A stretch of 64,000 nucleotides of DNA, taken from Mycolicibacterium parafortuitum (GTDB taxonomy: Bacteria; Actinomycetota; Actinomycetes; Mycobacteriales; Mycobacteriaceae). The notes below the pieces were generated by a model that saw only the letters and a program-made list of their open reading frames with translations, had not been told where the DNA came from and did not search any database. Positions 7,976 to 15,560 of this stretch are shown here, piece by piece. The position numbers and the translations under genes were made by a program. Each line of letters opens with the position of its first letter. Position 1 is the first letter of the stretch. The stretch is from positions 1,116,001 to 1,180,000 of the forward strand of contig NZ_AP022598.1 in the NCBI RefSeq assembly GCF_010725485.1. The letters are read 5' to 3'.

Positions 7976-9181
7976 TTGAACCGCGCAGTTGCGCTGAGGA
8001 TCGCCGCGTGCGGAATCATGGGCCTCGGAGCGGCCTTGCTCATCGCCGCTCTGCTCTTGTCCACCTACACCAAGGGCAAGATCGCCAAGATCCCGCTGAA
8101 CATCGACGCCACCCTCGTCAGCGACGGCACGGCGACGGCCTTCGATCCGGCGTCGCTGCTCGGTGAGCGCTTCGTCGTCAACGACGACGTCCCCGTGGTG
8201 CAGCAGCAGCAACTGAGTGTGGAGTCGCCGGCCAACGCCGACGTCGTCACGCTGCAGGTCGGCACGACGTTGCGGCGCACCGATCAGCAGCAGGACAACG
8301 GTCTGCTGCTGGCGATGGTGGACACCGTGACGGTCAACCGCCAGACCGCGGAAGCGGTGTCCAGCGAGACCAACCCCGGCGGTTCGGTTCAGAAGCCGCG
8401 CGCGATCGAGGACGAGGCCCCGCCGACCAGCATCGCGCTGCCGCACGAGGGCCTGACCTACCGGTTCCCGTTCGACACCGAGAAGAAGACCTATCAGCTC
8501 TTCGATCCGATCGCCCAGCGTCCGTTCGACGTGAACTACTCCGGCGAGGAGGACGTCAACGGCCTGACGACGCTGCGGTTCACCCAGAACGTCGGGTTCG
8601 ACAACGACGGCGAACTCGTCGAGCCGGTGAAGTTCGCATCGCTCTACGACGACGACGCCGACAGCCAGGTGACCGCGCGTGCGTCGCTGTGGGGCCTGGA
8701 GGGCGATCCGGAGGAAGAGATCACGATGACGCGGTACTACGCCGCGCAGCGCACCTTCTGGGTCGACCAGGTCTCGGGCACCATCGTCAAGGAGACCGAC
8801 CGCGCCTACCACTACTACGCCCGCGATGCGCTCAAGCCCGAGATGACCTACGTCGACTACACGGTCACCTCCGATGAGGAGACGATCGAAGCCCAGGTCG
8901 CCGCCGCGCAGGACGAGCGCGACCGGGTGGCGCTGTGGGGCCGCATCCTGCCGATCACGTTCACCGCGCTGGGCCTGGTCCTGCTCGTCGGCGGCGCGCT
9001 GCTCGGCACGTTCAGCCTGCGCGCGGAGTCCATGCTGACCGATCCGGGTCTCGACGACACCGGCGACCGGTTCTACGGCAAGCGGGGCGAGGAAGGCGAG
9101 CCGGTCCCGGGTGCCGAGGCGATGACCGAGAAGCTCCCGGCGCAGCGGCCGACCGATCTGCCACCGGACCGACCGGTCTGA
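7976..9181 (+). CDS. DUF3068 (PorA-family) membrane protein, Rv0227c-like
   Basis: A 401-residue protein with an N-terminal membrane anchor (about residues 5-28), a large extracytoplasmic domain rich in Asp, Thr and Glu, and a second membrane helix near residues 322-345 (ILPITFTALGLVLLVGG), then a short cytoplasmic tail. This matches the DUF3068 family of Corynebacteriales; Rv0227c is the M. tuberculosis counterpart and is reported essential. TTG 7976 is supported by GGGAG at 7963-7967, 8 bases upstream. The next gene overlaps or abuts its stop, so the two form an operon. The biochemical function is not known; envelope assembly is a reasonable guess. Confidence 0.85.
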   Translation: MNRAVALRIAACGIMGLGAALLIAALLLSTYTKGKIAKIPLNIDATLVSDGTATAFDPASLLGERFVVNDDVPVVQQQQLSVESPANADVVTLQVGTTLRRTDQQQDNGLLLAMVDTVTVNRQTAEAVSSETNPGGSVQKPRAIEDEAPPTSIALPHEGLTYRFPFDTEKKTYQLFDPIAQRPFDVNYSGEEDVNGLTTLRFTQNVGFDNDGELVEPVKFASLYDDDADSQVTARASLWGLEGDPEEEITMTRYYAAQRTFWVDQVSGTIVKETDRAYHYYARDALKPEMTYVDYTVTSDEETIEAQVAAAQDERDRVALWGRILPITFTALGLVLLVGGALLGTFSLRAESMLTDPGLDDTGDRFYGKRGEEGEPVPGAEAMTEKLPAQRPTDLPPDRPV

Positions 9182-9204
9182 TCGCTCGTCTCCGCACGCT
9201 CGCG

Positions 9205-10893
9205 GTGCCGGCCTATGCGCTGGCGCTGACGCTGGCGGTCACCGCACCGCTGCTGGGTCCCGGTCATCTGCTGCTGCGCGACGCGGTGTCGACGCCGCGC
9301 TCGTATCTGACCGACGCCGCACTTGGCCTGTCCCAGGCCGCGCCGAGGGCGCTTCCTCAGGACTTCTTCGTCGCGCTGGCCTCGACCGTCGTCGACGGCG
9401 GTGTGGTGGTCAAGGCGCTGCTGATCTTCGGGCTGTTCCTGGCGGGCTGCGGCGCGGCTCGGCTGGTCGCGGTCGTGTTGCCGGACGCGGGGATGGCCGG
9501 GCAGAGCGTGGCGGTGACGGTCGCGATCTGGAATCCCTATGTCGCCGAGCGGCTTCTTCAGGGCCACTGGAGCCTGCTGGTCGGCTACGGCTGCCTGCCG
9601 TGGGTGGCCGCGTCGGTGCTGTCTCTGCGGACCTCGCCGCGCGGCGGGGTCGCGGCGCTGGTGTTCTGGCCGGCGCTGGCCGGCCTGACCCCGACGGGGC
9701 TGCTGCTGGCCGCGGCGGTCGCGCTGACGGCCGCGCTGGCGCCGGGCACCGGCCGGCCGCGCCGGTGGTGCGCGGCGGTCAGCCTGGCGGCGTCGTTGAC
9801 GGCGGCGCTGCCGTGGCTCGTCGCGTCGGCACTCGGCACCGGCTGGGCCGATCAGGACGCGGGGCTGCGCGCGGGCATCGACGCGTTCGCCGCGCGTGCC
9901 GAACCCGGACTGTCCACGCTGTTCAGCCTCGCCAGCCTGGGCGGGATCTGGAACTCCGAGGCAGTCCCCGCATCCCGCACAACGCTTTTCGCGGTCGCAT
10001 CGGCGGTGGTGCTGCTCGGCATCGTCGCCGTCGGCGTGCCGCGGCTGATCCGCGGCCGCACCGCGGTCCCGCTGGTGGTGCTGGCCGTCCTGGCCATCGT
10101 CGGGCCGACGCTGATGGCGACCGGACCCGGTCTTGCGGCGCTGGAGGCGCTCAGCCGCGCCGTCCCCGGACTGGGGGTGCTGCGCGACGGCCAGAAGTGG
10201 GTGGCACTGGCCATGCCCGCGTACGCATTGGCCGGTGCCGCGGCCGTCGTGACGCTGCGCCCGCGGGTTCCCGCGCTGGCCACGGCGACGGTGTGCTGTG
10301 CGGCGCTGATCGCGACGCTGCCGGATCTGGTCTGGGGTGTCGGCGGCCGGGTCGCGCCGGTGCGCTACCCACCGGGCTGGACCGCCGCGGCCGCCGTAAT
10401 CAATGCCGAGCCCGCGCCGGTCGCGGTGTTGCCCGTCGACAGCATGCGCCGATTCCCTTGGGGCCCAGACGCACCCGTCCTCGACCCGCTACCACGGTGG
10501 CTGCGCGCCGAGGTGCTCAGCACCGGTGACCTGACCGTGGCGGGCCACACCGTGCTCGGCGAGGGCGCCCATGCCCGCGACATCCAGCGCATGCTGACCG
10601 CCGGCGCGGGGCGCGACGAACTCGCCGCGGCCGGGGTCGGGTGGGTCGTCACCGAGGGCCCGGTGCCCGCGCTCACGCTGCCGGTCGCCTATCGCGACGA
10701 CGACATCGCCGTCTACGCCGTCGGCGGAGACGCCGCAGGCTCGCCGCACCGGCCGGTGATGATCGCCGCGCATGCGGTGTGGCTGGGTCAGCTGGGGCTT
10801 GCGCTGGCCGCGATGATCATCGGGCGGCTGCGGTCACGGCACGCACACCGACGGGACGAGAACGAACAGCGGCCACAGACCGGCCATCAGTAG
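9205..10893 (+). CDS. Polytopic membrane protein, Rv0226c-like
   Basis: About 562 residues with ten or more membrane helices. The first extracytoplasmic loop (GPGHLLLRDAVSTPRSYL) has an acidic residue followed by a Pro/Arg stretch, resembling the first loop of GT-C glycosyltransferases such as AftD; that link is inference. The coding frame enters from within the DUF3068 gene and the first usable start after its stop is GTG 9205; a start overlapping the upstream gene cannot be excluded. The last 60 bases overlap tail-to-tail with the minus-strand small membrane gene. The conserved link to DUF3068 and aftD suggests a shared envelope pathway. Confidence 0.78.
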   Translation: MPAYALALTLAVTAPLLGPGHLLLRDAVSTPRSYLTDAALGLSQAAPRALPQDFFVALASTVVDGGVVVKALLIFGLFLAGCGAARLVAVVLPDAGMAGQSVAVTVAIWNPYVAERLLQGHWSLLVGYGCLPWVAASVLSLRTSPRGGVAALVFWPALAGLTPTGLLLAAAVALTAALAPGTGRPRRWCAAVSLAASLTAALPWLVASALGTGWADQDAGLRAGIDAFAARAEPGLSTLFSLASLGGIWNSEAVPASRTTLFAVASAVVLLGIVAVGVPRLIRGRTAVPLVVLAVLAIVGPTLMATGPGLAALEALSRAVPGLGVLRDGQKWVALAMPAYALAGAAAVVTLRPRVPALATATVCCAALIATLPDLVWGVGGRVAPVRYPPGWTAAAAVINAEPAPVAVLPVDSMRRFPWGPDAPVLDPLPRWLRAEVLSTGDLTVAGHTVLGEGAHARDIQRMLTAGAGRDELAAAGVGWVVTEGPVPALTLPVAYRDDDIAVYAVGGDAAGSPHRPVMIAAHAVWLGQLGLALAAMIIGRLRSRHAHRRDENEQRPQTGHQ

Positions 10894-11100
10894 ATAGGCC
10901 GCCATCCCGCCGCCGGCCGGGACCGCGGTCTGCAGCAGGTCTTCGAGATGGCGGACCTTCTCGACGTTGAAGAACGCCCACGCGAGCCCGATCACCACGT
11001 ACGGGATGGCCATCCACAGGCCGAACTCGATCATGCCCGCGACCGAGACACGCCTGCTCAGCAGGCTTCTGGTCCGGGTGCGCATCGACATCACCGCCAT
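10834..11100 (-). CDS. Small membrane protein B of DUF2236 triad
   Basis: An 88-residue protein with two membrane segments (about IEFGLWMAIPYVVIGLAWAF and AAYLLMAGLWPLFVLVPS) separated by a charged stretch NVEKVRHLEDLL. ATG 11100 overlaps the stop of the DUF2236 gene (TGATG), so translation is probably coupled. It resembles protein A of the triad at two places: PYVVIGLAWAF against PYGAIGLVFAV, and LWPLFVLVPSVCVP against FWPLLLFADVCPP. I do not recognise a named family. Its 3' end overlaps the convergent Rv0226c-like gene by 60 bases. It may be a membrane partner of the oxygenase. Confidence 0.75.
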   Translation of the reverse strand: MAVMSMRTRTRSLLSRRVSVAGMIEFGLWMAIPYVVIGLAWAFFNVEKVRHLEDLLQTAVPAGGGMAAYLLMAGLWPLFVLVPSVCVP

Positions 11101-11957
11101 CACACCAACTGCCGGTGTCGGCGGACCCGCCTCCGGACATCGGCCAGCAGCAGGTAGCTGCCGCCCTGACGCAGGAATCCGGGGATGAAGCGGTTGACGA
11201 ACGCGACGAACAGGAACAGCTGCTCGAACATCCGCTGCCGGCCCGGTCCCCAGGACAGGCGGAGCTGCTCGCGGAACACCGGCGCCAGGAACCCGGTGGT
11301 GAGGAACTTCAGCAGCGGCCTGAACGGCAGTCCCAGCAGCGGATTGATCATCCGCAGGTTGATCAGGTCGAGCAGATAGCCGCGGACGGTGTCGTCGACC
11401 GCGACGTGCTCGCATTCGGTGTCCCAGTAGCGGTCGAAGTCCGCGCGGGTGGCGGGCCACCGGTCCTCGGTGACCTGCAGCGTGGTGCCCAGTGTCCAGG
11501 CCGACCGGTAGAACTGCTCGGCCTGTTCGGGCGTCATCTCGCCGCGCAGTAGCTGATAGCTGTCCTCCAGTCCGACGAACAGGCAGGCGGCCACCCACAT
11601 CTGCAGGTCGCGGTCGAATGCGTTGTAGCGCACCGGGCTTGACGGTGTGGATTTGACGTGCCGGTGCGCCCCGTCGACGGCCTCGCGGAACGCGGCGCGG
11701 TCGCCGTCGGTGCCGAAGATCGCCACGGCCAGGTACTGGAATGTGGTGCGTGCCCGCTTCCACGGGTGCTTCATCAGGTTGCCGGAGTCGACCCTGCTCT
11801 CCACCACGCCGTGGCCGACGCCGGGCCGCGACAGCTGCATGATCACGTTGGCGGCACCGGCGGCGAAGGACCAGAAGTCCATCGCGTCAGCGACTTTCAC
11901 CGGTTCGTCGCTCCAGCGGGCGGTCCGGCGGGTGATCGTGATCCGGTTCCCGGTCAT
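11100..11957 (-). CDS. DUF2236 / MpaB-family oxygenase-like protein
   Basis: A 285-residue protein of the DUF2236 family, which includes latex-clearing (Lcp) heme oxygenases and the ER-bound oxygenase MpaB. Supporting segments are the region around FREAVDGAHRHVK, the middle block LQMWVAACLFVGLEDSYQ, and the downstream YRSAWTLG with PATRADFDRYWD. The start ATG 11957 overlaps the stop of protein A by four bases (ATGA), and the stop overlaps the start of protein B, so all three should be translated together. The divergent neighbour is a cytochrome P450, which suggests oxidation of a shared lipid or terpenoid substrate; that is inference. The heme ligand cannot be assigned from sequence alone. 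Confidence 0.82.
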   Translation of the reverse strand: MTGNRITITRRTARWSDEPVKVADAMDFWSFAAGAANVIMQLSRPGVGHGVVESRVDSGNLMKHPWKRARTTFQYLAVAIFGTDGDRAAFREAVDGAHRHVKSTPSSPVRYNAFDRDLQMWVAACLFVGLEDSYQLLRGEMTPEQAEQFYRSAWTLGTTLQVTEDRWPATRADFDRYWDTECEHVAVDDTVRGYLLDLINLRMINPLLGLPFRPLLKFLTTGFLAPVFREQLRLSWGPGRQRMFEQLFLFVAFVNRFIPGFLRQGGSYLLLADVRRRVRRHRQLV

Positions 11958-12178
11958 GGCGGGCACACGTCGGCGAACAGCAGCAGCGGCCAGAACAGTA
12001 CGGTCCCGACGAACGCCGGGACCTTCGCCGGGCCGTCGACGGCGGTGACGAAGTCGGGGCGCAGCACCGCGAACACCAGCCCGATCGCACCGTAGGGCGC
12101 CAACAGCAGCACTGCGGTGCCGAACCATTCCGCCAGCGTCATCTCATAGCTCAGGAGTCGGCGCAGGTCGCTGAGCAT
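11954..12178 (-). CDS. Small membrane protein A of DUF2236 triad
   Basis: A 74-residue protein (start ATG 12178) with two membrane segments, AVLLLAPYGAIGLVFAVL and PAFVGTVLFWPLLLFADV, joined by a charged loop. ATG 12178 is preferred over ATG 12184 because TAACAT, a good -10 box, lies exactly 7 bases upstream on the minus strand, fitting a leaderless message. It is the first gene of the triad and overlaps the DUF2236 start by four bases. It looks like a distant paralogue of protein B. Function unknown. Confidence 0.72.
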   Translation of the reverse strand: MLSDLRRLLSYEMTLAEWFGTAVLLLAPYGAIGLVFAVLRPDFVTAVDGPAKVPAFVGTVLFWPLLLFADVCPP

Positions 12179-12185
12179 GCCCATT

Positions 12186-12277
12186 ATGTTAATGGCTGTT
12201 CGTCGTGGTGTCTGCAATACCGCGGGTGAATCATCTTGATCAATCGCCACTTCCACGCCGAGGCGCCCGGCTACAGT
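12186..12277. promoter_or_regulatory. Divergent leaderless promoters, triad and P450
   Basis: Two back-to-back -10 boxes can be seen. TAACAT on the minus strand (12191-12186) is 7 bases before ATG 12178, and TACAGT on the plus strand (12272-12277) is 7 bases before ATG 12285. This arrangement predicts leaderless transcripts both ways. No convincing operator was found between them. Confidence 0.5.
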
Positions 12278-12284
12278 GCGCCCT

Positions 12285-13502
12285 ATGGCCACGGACGCGA
12301 TCACCGTCGGCAGCGTCGATCTCACCGAACCGGACGTCTACCTGGCAGGGATGCCCTACGACGCGTTCCGCGAACTGCGCCACCGGGCGCCGGTGGCGTG
12401 GCACCCGCACGGCGACACGGGTTTCTGGGCGCTGACCCGCTACGACGACATCTACGCGGTGTCCAGGGACAGCGAGACGTGGTCGTCGCAGGCGACCGGG
12501 GTGTTCTTCGACGTCCCGGCGCCCGAGGACGCCTATCAGCTCGAGCTGATGATGCTGACGATGGACCCGCCGCGGCATACCGCGCTGCGAGCGCTGGTCA
12601 GCCGCGGCTTCACCCCACGCCATGTCGCCCGGCTCAGCGCGCGCACCGCGGACATGGCCCGCGCGATCGTCGACGACGCGCTGGAGCGCGGCGAATGCGA
12701 GTTCGTCAACGACGTGGCCGGTGCGCTGCCGTCCTACGTGATCGCCGAATTGCTGGGCATTCCACTCGAAGACGGCCGCCGACTGTATGCGCTGACCGAC
12801 ATCATGAACACCCGGCCACTGCACGATCCCGAACTCGTGCAGGCCCAGATGCAGATGTTCGAGTATGCGAGCGAACTCGCCGCGCTGAAACGGGCCTCGC
12901 CGGGCGATGACATCGCGACCGCGCTGCTGCACGCCGAGGTCGACGGGCAGCGCCTGACCGACCTCGAGTTCAACCTGTTCTTCCTGCTGCTGCTCAACGC
13001 GGGCGGCGACACCACCCGAAACCTCGTCGCCGCAGGAACTCTCGCACTGATCGAGCACCCCGAGCAGCGGAGGCGGCTGACCGCCGATCCGTCGCTGATG
13101 CCCACCGCGATCGAGGAGATGCTGCGCTGGACCAGCCCGGTCACCGTGTTCACCCGCACGGCGACCCGCGACACCGAGGTGGGCGGCGTGCGGATGCGTG
13201 CCGGCGAGCGGGTCGCGATGTTCTACCCGTCGGCCAACCGGGACGAGGCGCATTTCGCCGACCCGGACCGCTTCGATGTCGGCCGCACCCCGAACCAGCA
13301 TCTGGCGTTCGGTGGCGGCGGCACGCACTTCTGCCTCGGCGCCAGCCTGGCCCGCGCCGAAGCCGCCGCGATCTTCAGCGAGATCCTGGCTCGCACAACG
13401 GATATCGAGCCGATCGGACCGGCCGAGCGGGTCCGCTCGGTGCTCATGAACGGTATCCGGTCGATGCCGGTGCGCCTGGTGCCCGCGGCCGTGCCCGCCT
13501 GA
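12285..13502 (+). CDS. Cytochrome P450
   Basis: A 405-residue soluble bacterial P450 with all hallmarks: the I-helix oxygen-activation motif AGGDTT, the ExxR pair EEMLR, and the heme loop FGGGGTHFCLG with the ligand Cys near residue 350. It resembles the mycobacterial CYP families that hydroxylate sterols and branched lipids, but the substrate cannot be read from sequence. ATG 12285 is chosen over GTG 12276 because TACAGT sits 7 bases upstream. It is divergent from the DUF2236 triad and convergent with the glycosyltransferase, with only four bases between stops. No ferredoxin gene is nearby, so electrons must come from elsewhere. Confidence 0.95.
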   Translation: MATDAITVGSVDLTEPDVYLAGMPYDAFRELRHRAPVAWHPHGDTGFWALTRYDDIYAVSRDSETWSSQATGVFFDVPAPEDAYQLELMMLTMDPPRHTALRALVSRGFTPRHVARLSARTADMARAIVDDALERGECEFVNDVAGALPSYVIAELLGIPLEDGRRLYALTDIMNTRPLHDPELVQAQMQMFEYASELAALKRASPGDDIATALLHAEVDGQRLTDLEFNLFFLLLLNAGGDTTRNLVAAGTLALIEHPEQRRRLTADPSLMPTAIEEMLRWTSPVTVFTRTATRDTEVGGVRMRAGERVAMFYPSANRDEAHFADPDRFDVGRTPNQHLAFGGGGTHFCLGASLARAEAAAIFSEILARTTDIEPIGPAERVRSVLMNGIRSMPVRLVPAAVPA

Positions 13503-13506
13503 CGCG

Positions 13507-14700
13507 TCAGAGGACGCCGCTGGTGATGCGGCCGGCGTGCACCGATTCCAGTACCGCGCGCATCGCGTCGGCGCTCTGCCGCCAGGAGAACTCGCCGCTG
13601 CGCACCTGCGCCTTGGTGCCCAGCTGCTCGCGCAGCACGTCGTCGGTGAGCAGCCGCTCCAGCCCGTCGACCAGATCGCTGTAGCCGTCGACCAGCATGC
13701 CGGTCACCCCGTCGACGATCGAGTCGGTCAGCCCGCCCGAGGACCGGTACCCGACGGTCGGCACCCCGTGCTGGGCGGCCTCGACCACCGCGAGCCCCCA
13801 GCCCTCCTTGCGCGACGGCAGCACCTGGACCCAGCTGCGTTGCAGCACAGAGTGTTTGGTGGTGTCGTCGACGTGGCCGTGGAAGGTGACCGCGTCCGAG
13901 ATGCCCAGCTGCGCGGCGTGGTCGATCAGCTTCTGCGCCCACCAGCCGTCGCCGAGCACGTCCAGGTGCAGGTCGGGGATCCTGGGCCGCAGCGCGGCGA
14001 TCACGTCGAGTGCGTCCTCGATCTGCTTGTGCGGCACCAGCCGGGACAGCACCACCACCCGCGGGGTCGCCGAGCGCGGCACGGTCAGAGACTCGGCGGG
14101 TGCGGCGTCGACGCCGTTGCGCACCACCGCGACGTGCTCGGGCTGCACGCCCAGCACGGCCAGGTCGCGCGCCGACGGCAGCGACACCGTCACGTACTGG
14201 TTGCCCCGGTACAGCCGCGGCGCGATCCGCGACTCGACGAACCAGCCGATGCGGCTCATCACCGGCCCGGCCACCGGCCATTGCTCGCGGTGGCAGTGGT
14301 GCACCAACACCACCGCGCGGCGGCCGTGCACCAACCGGGACAGGAACGGCAGACCGTTCTGGGTGTCGACGACGACGTCGGGCCGGACCCGGCGCAGCGG
14401 GCCCAGGCCGATCTTGGCCGCGGCCATCGCCAGCCCGGCCCACACGTAGACCGTGTAGGCGCCGCCGCGGCGCTGGATGTGCACGCCGTCGACGACCTCG
14501 CGGCGGGCCGAGCCCGGGTAGCGCGCGGTGCGCAGCGTCACCCTGGTGCCCGAGGCGGCCAGCTGCGCGCCGATGCGCTGCAGATAGGTCTCGGAACCGC
14601 CGCCCTGCGGGTGCCCGGTGTCGCGCCAGCACAGCAGCAGTACGGAGCCCACAGGTGCGGCGGGCAGCGCACGCGGGGAGCGTTCTAGCCGGGGTGACAT
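13507..14700 (-). CDS. GT4 family glycosyltransferase, Rv0225-like
   Basis: A 397-residue GT-B fold glycosyltransferase of family 4. The N-terminal glycine-rich loop for the acceptor is HPQGGGSETY, and the C-terminal donor domain has VVLSRLVPHK and the E-x7-E motif in EGWGLAVVEAAQHG. It is cytoplasmic and retaining by family. It is divergent from the methyltransferase gene and sits at the Rv0225 position. The sugar and acceptor are unknown; the conserved clustering with aftD, DUF3068 and Rv0226c-like genes suggests envelope glycan or glycolipid work. TAGGCT lies 9 bases before ATG 14700, a possible -10. Confidence 0.9.
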   Translation of the reverse strand: MSPRLERSPRALPAAPVGSVLLLCWRDTGHPQGGGSETYLQRIGAQLAASGTRVTLRTARYPGSARREVVDGVHIQRRGGAYTVYVWAGLAMAAAKIGLGPLRRVRPDVVVDTQNGLPFLSRLVHGRRAVVLVHHCHREQWPVAGPVMSRIGWFVESRIAPRLYRGNQYVTVSLPSARDLAVLGVQPEHVAVVRNGVDAAPAESLTVPRSATPRVVVLSRLVPHKQIEDALDVIAALRPRIPDLHLDVLGDGWWAQKLIDHAAQLGISDAVTFHGHVDDTTKHSVLQRSWVQVLPSRKEGWGLAVVEAAQHGVPTVGYRSSGGLTDSIVDGVTGMLVDGYSDLVDGLERLLTDDVLREQLGTKAQVRSGEFSWRQSADAMRAVLESVHAGRITSGVL

Positions 14701-14726
14701 AACCGTGCAAGCCTAACCGCCCTGCG

Positions 14727-14732
14727 TAGGGT
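14727..14732 (+). promoter_or_regulatory. Candidate -10 box, leaderless methyltransferase gene
   Basis: TAGGGT matches TANNNT and ends 7 bases before GTG 14739, predicting transcription start on the start codon. Confidence 0.5.
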
Positions 14733-14738
14733 GTCCGG

Positions 14739-15506
14739 GTGGCCGCTACGGATCTGCTCGCCCGGCGGGCGACGCTGTCACGGTCACTGCGGCTGCTCTC
14801 GGCGTTCCGGTTCGAGCGCAACGACCCGGACCGGTTCTACGGCCCGCTGGCCGCCGATACCGTCGCGATGGTCGACGACCTGTGGCGTTCGGCCGTCGGG
14901 GGCTCCACCCGGGGTCTGACGCTGCTCGACGTCGGCGGCGGGCCGGGCTACTTCGCGTCGGCGTTCACCGCGGCCGGGGTGCGCTACATCGGGGTCGAAC
15001 CCGACCCCCGCGAGATGCACGCGGCGTCGCCGCGCACCCACGACCCCGCCGGCACGTTCCTGCGGGCCTCGGGCACCGCGTTGCCGATCGCCGACGACAG
15101 CGTCGACATCTGCCTGTCCTCGAATGTCGCCGAGCACGTGGCGCAGCCGTGGCGGCTCGGCGACGAGATGCTGCGTGTGACCCGCCCCGGCGGGCTCGTG
15201 GTGCTGTCCTACACGGTGTGGCTGGGCCCGTTCGGTGGTCACGAGATGGGCCTGACGCACTATCTCGGCGGGTATCGCGCAGCCGAGCGCTACACCCGCA
15301 AACACGGCCACCGGCCGAAGAACGACTACGGCTCGTCGTTGTTCGCCGTCTCGGCGGCCGACGGACTGCGCTGGGCGCGCGGCACCGGTGCGCTGGTCGC
15401 CGCATTTCCTCGCTACCACCCGCGATGGGCGTGGGGGCTGACGGGTGTGCCCGGGGTCAGGGAATTCCTGGTGAGCAATCTGGTGCTGGTGTTGCAGCCG
15501 TCTTGA
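14739..15506 (+). CDS. SAM-dependent methyltransferase, Rv0224c-like
   Basis: A 255-residue class I methyltransferase of the Methyltransf_11 type. Motif I is LLDVGGGPGYF, the acidic ribose-binding residue follows in GVEPDP, and the motif near LSSNVAEHV is the usual post-II loop. Sequence and position match Rv0224c, an essential protein in M. tuberculosis with unknown substrate. GTG 14739 is preceded by TAGGGT at leaderless spacing. It is divergent from the GT4 gene and 54 bases upstream of the aldehyde dehydrogenase. Confidence 0.9.
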   Translation: MAATDLLARRATLSRSLRLLSAFRFERNDPDRFYGPLAADTVAMVDDLWRSAVGGSTRGLTLLDVGGGPGYFASAFTAAGVRYIGVEPDPREMHAASPRTHDPAGTFLRASGTALPIADDSVDICLSSNVAEHVAQPWRLGDEMLRVTRPGGLVVLSYTVWLGPFGGHEMGLTHYLGGYRAAERYTRKHGHRPKNDYGSSLFAVSAADGLRWARGTGALVAAFPRYHPRWAWGLTGVPGVREFLVSNLVLVLQPS

Positions 15507-15547
15507 CGGCTGTCTTGCAACAGGTTCTCGTTTCGCGATCCGGTCGG

Positions 15548-15553
15548 TAGTGT
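15548..15553 (+). promoter_or_regulatory. Candidate -10 box, leaderless aldehyde dehydrogenase gene
   Basis: TAGTGT matches TANNNT and ends 7 bases before ATG 15561. It supports that start over GTG 15552, which would overlap the box. Confidence 0.5.
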
Positions 15554-15560
15554 GACCGGT

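Noticed and set aside
12240..12910. 224-residue plus-strand frame at the P450 start
   Set aside because: It is the wrong frame of the P450 gene; heme and I-helix motifs are in the annotated frame.
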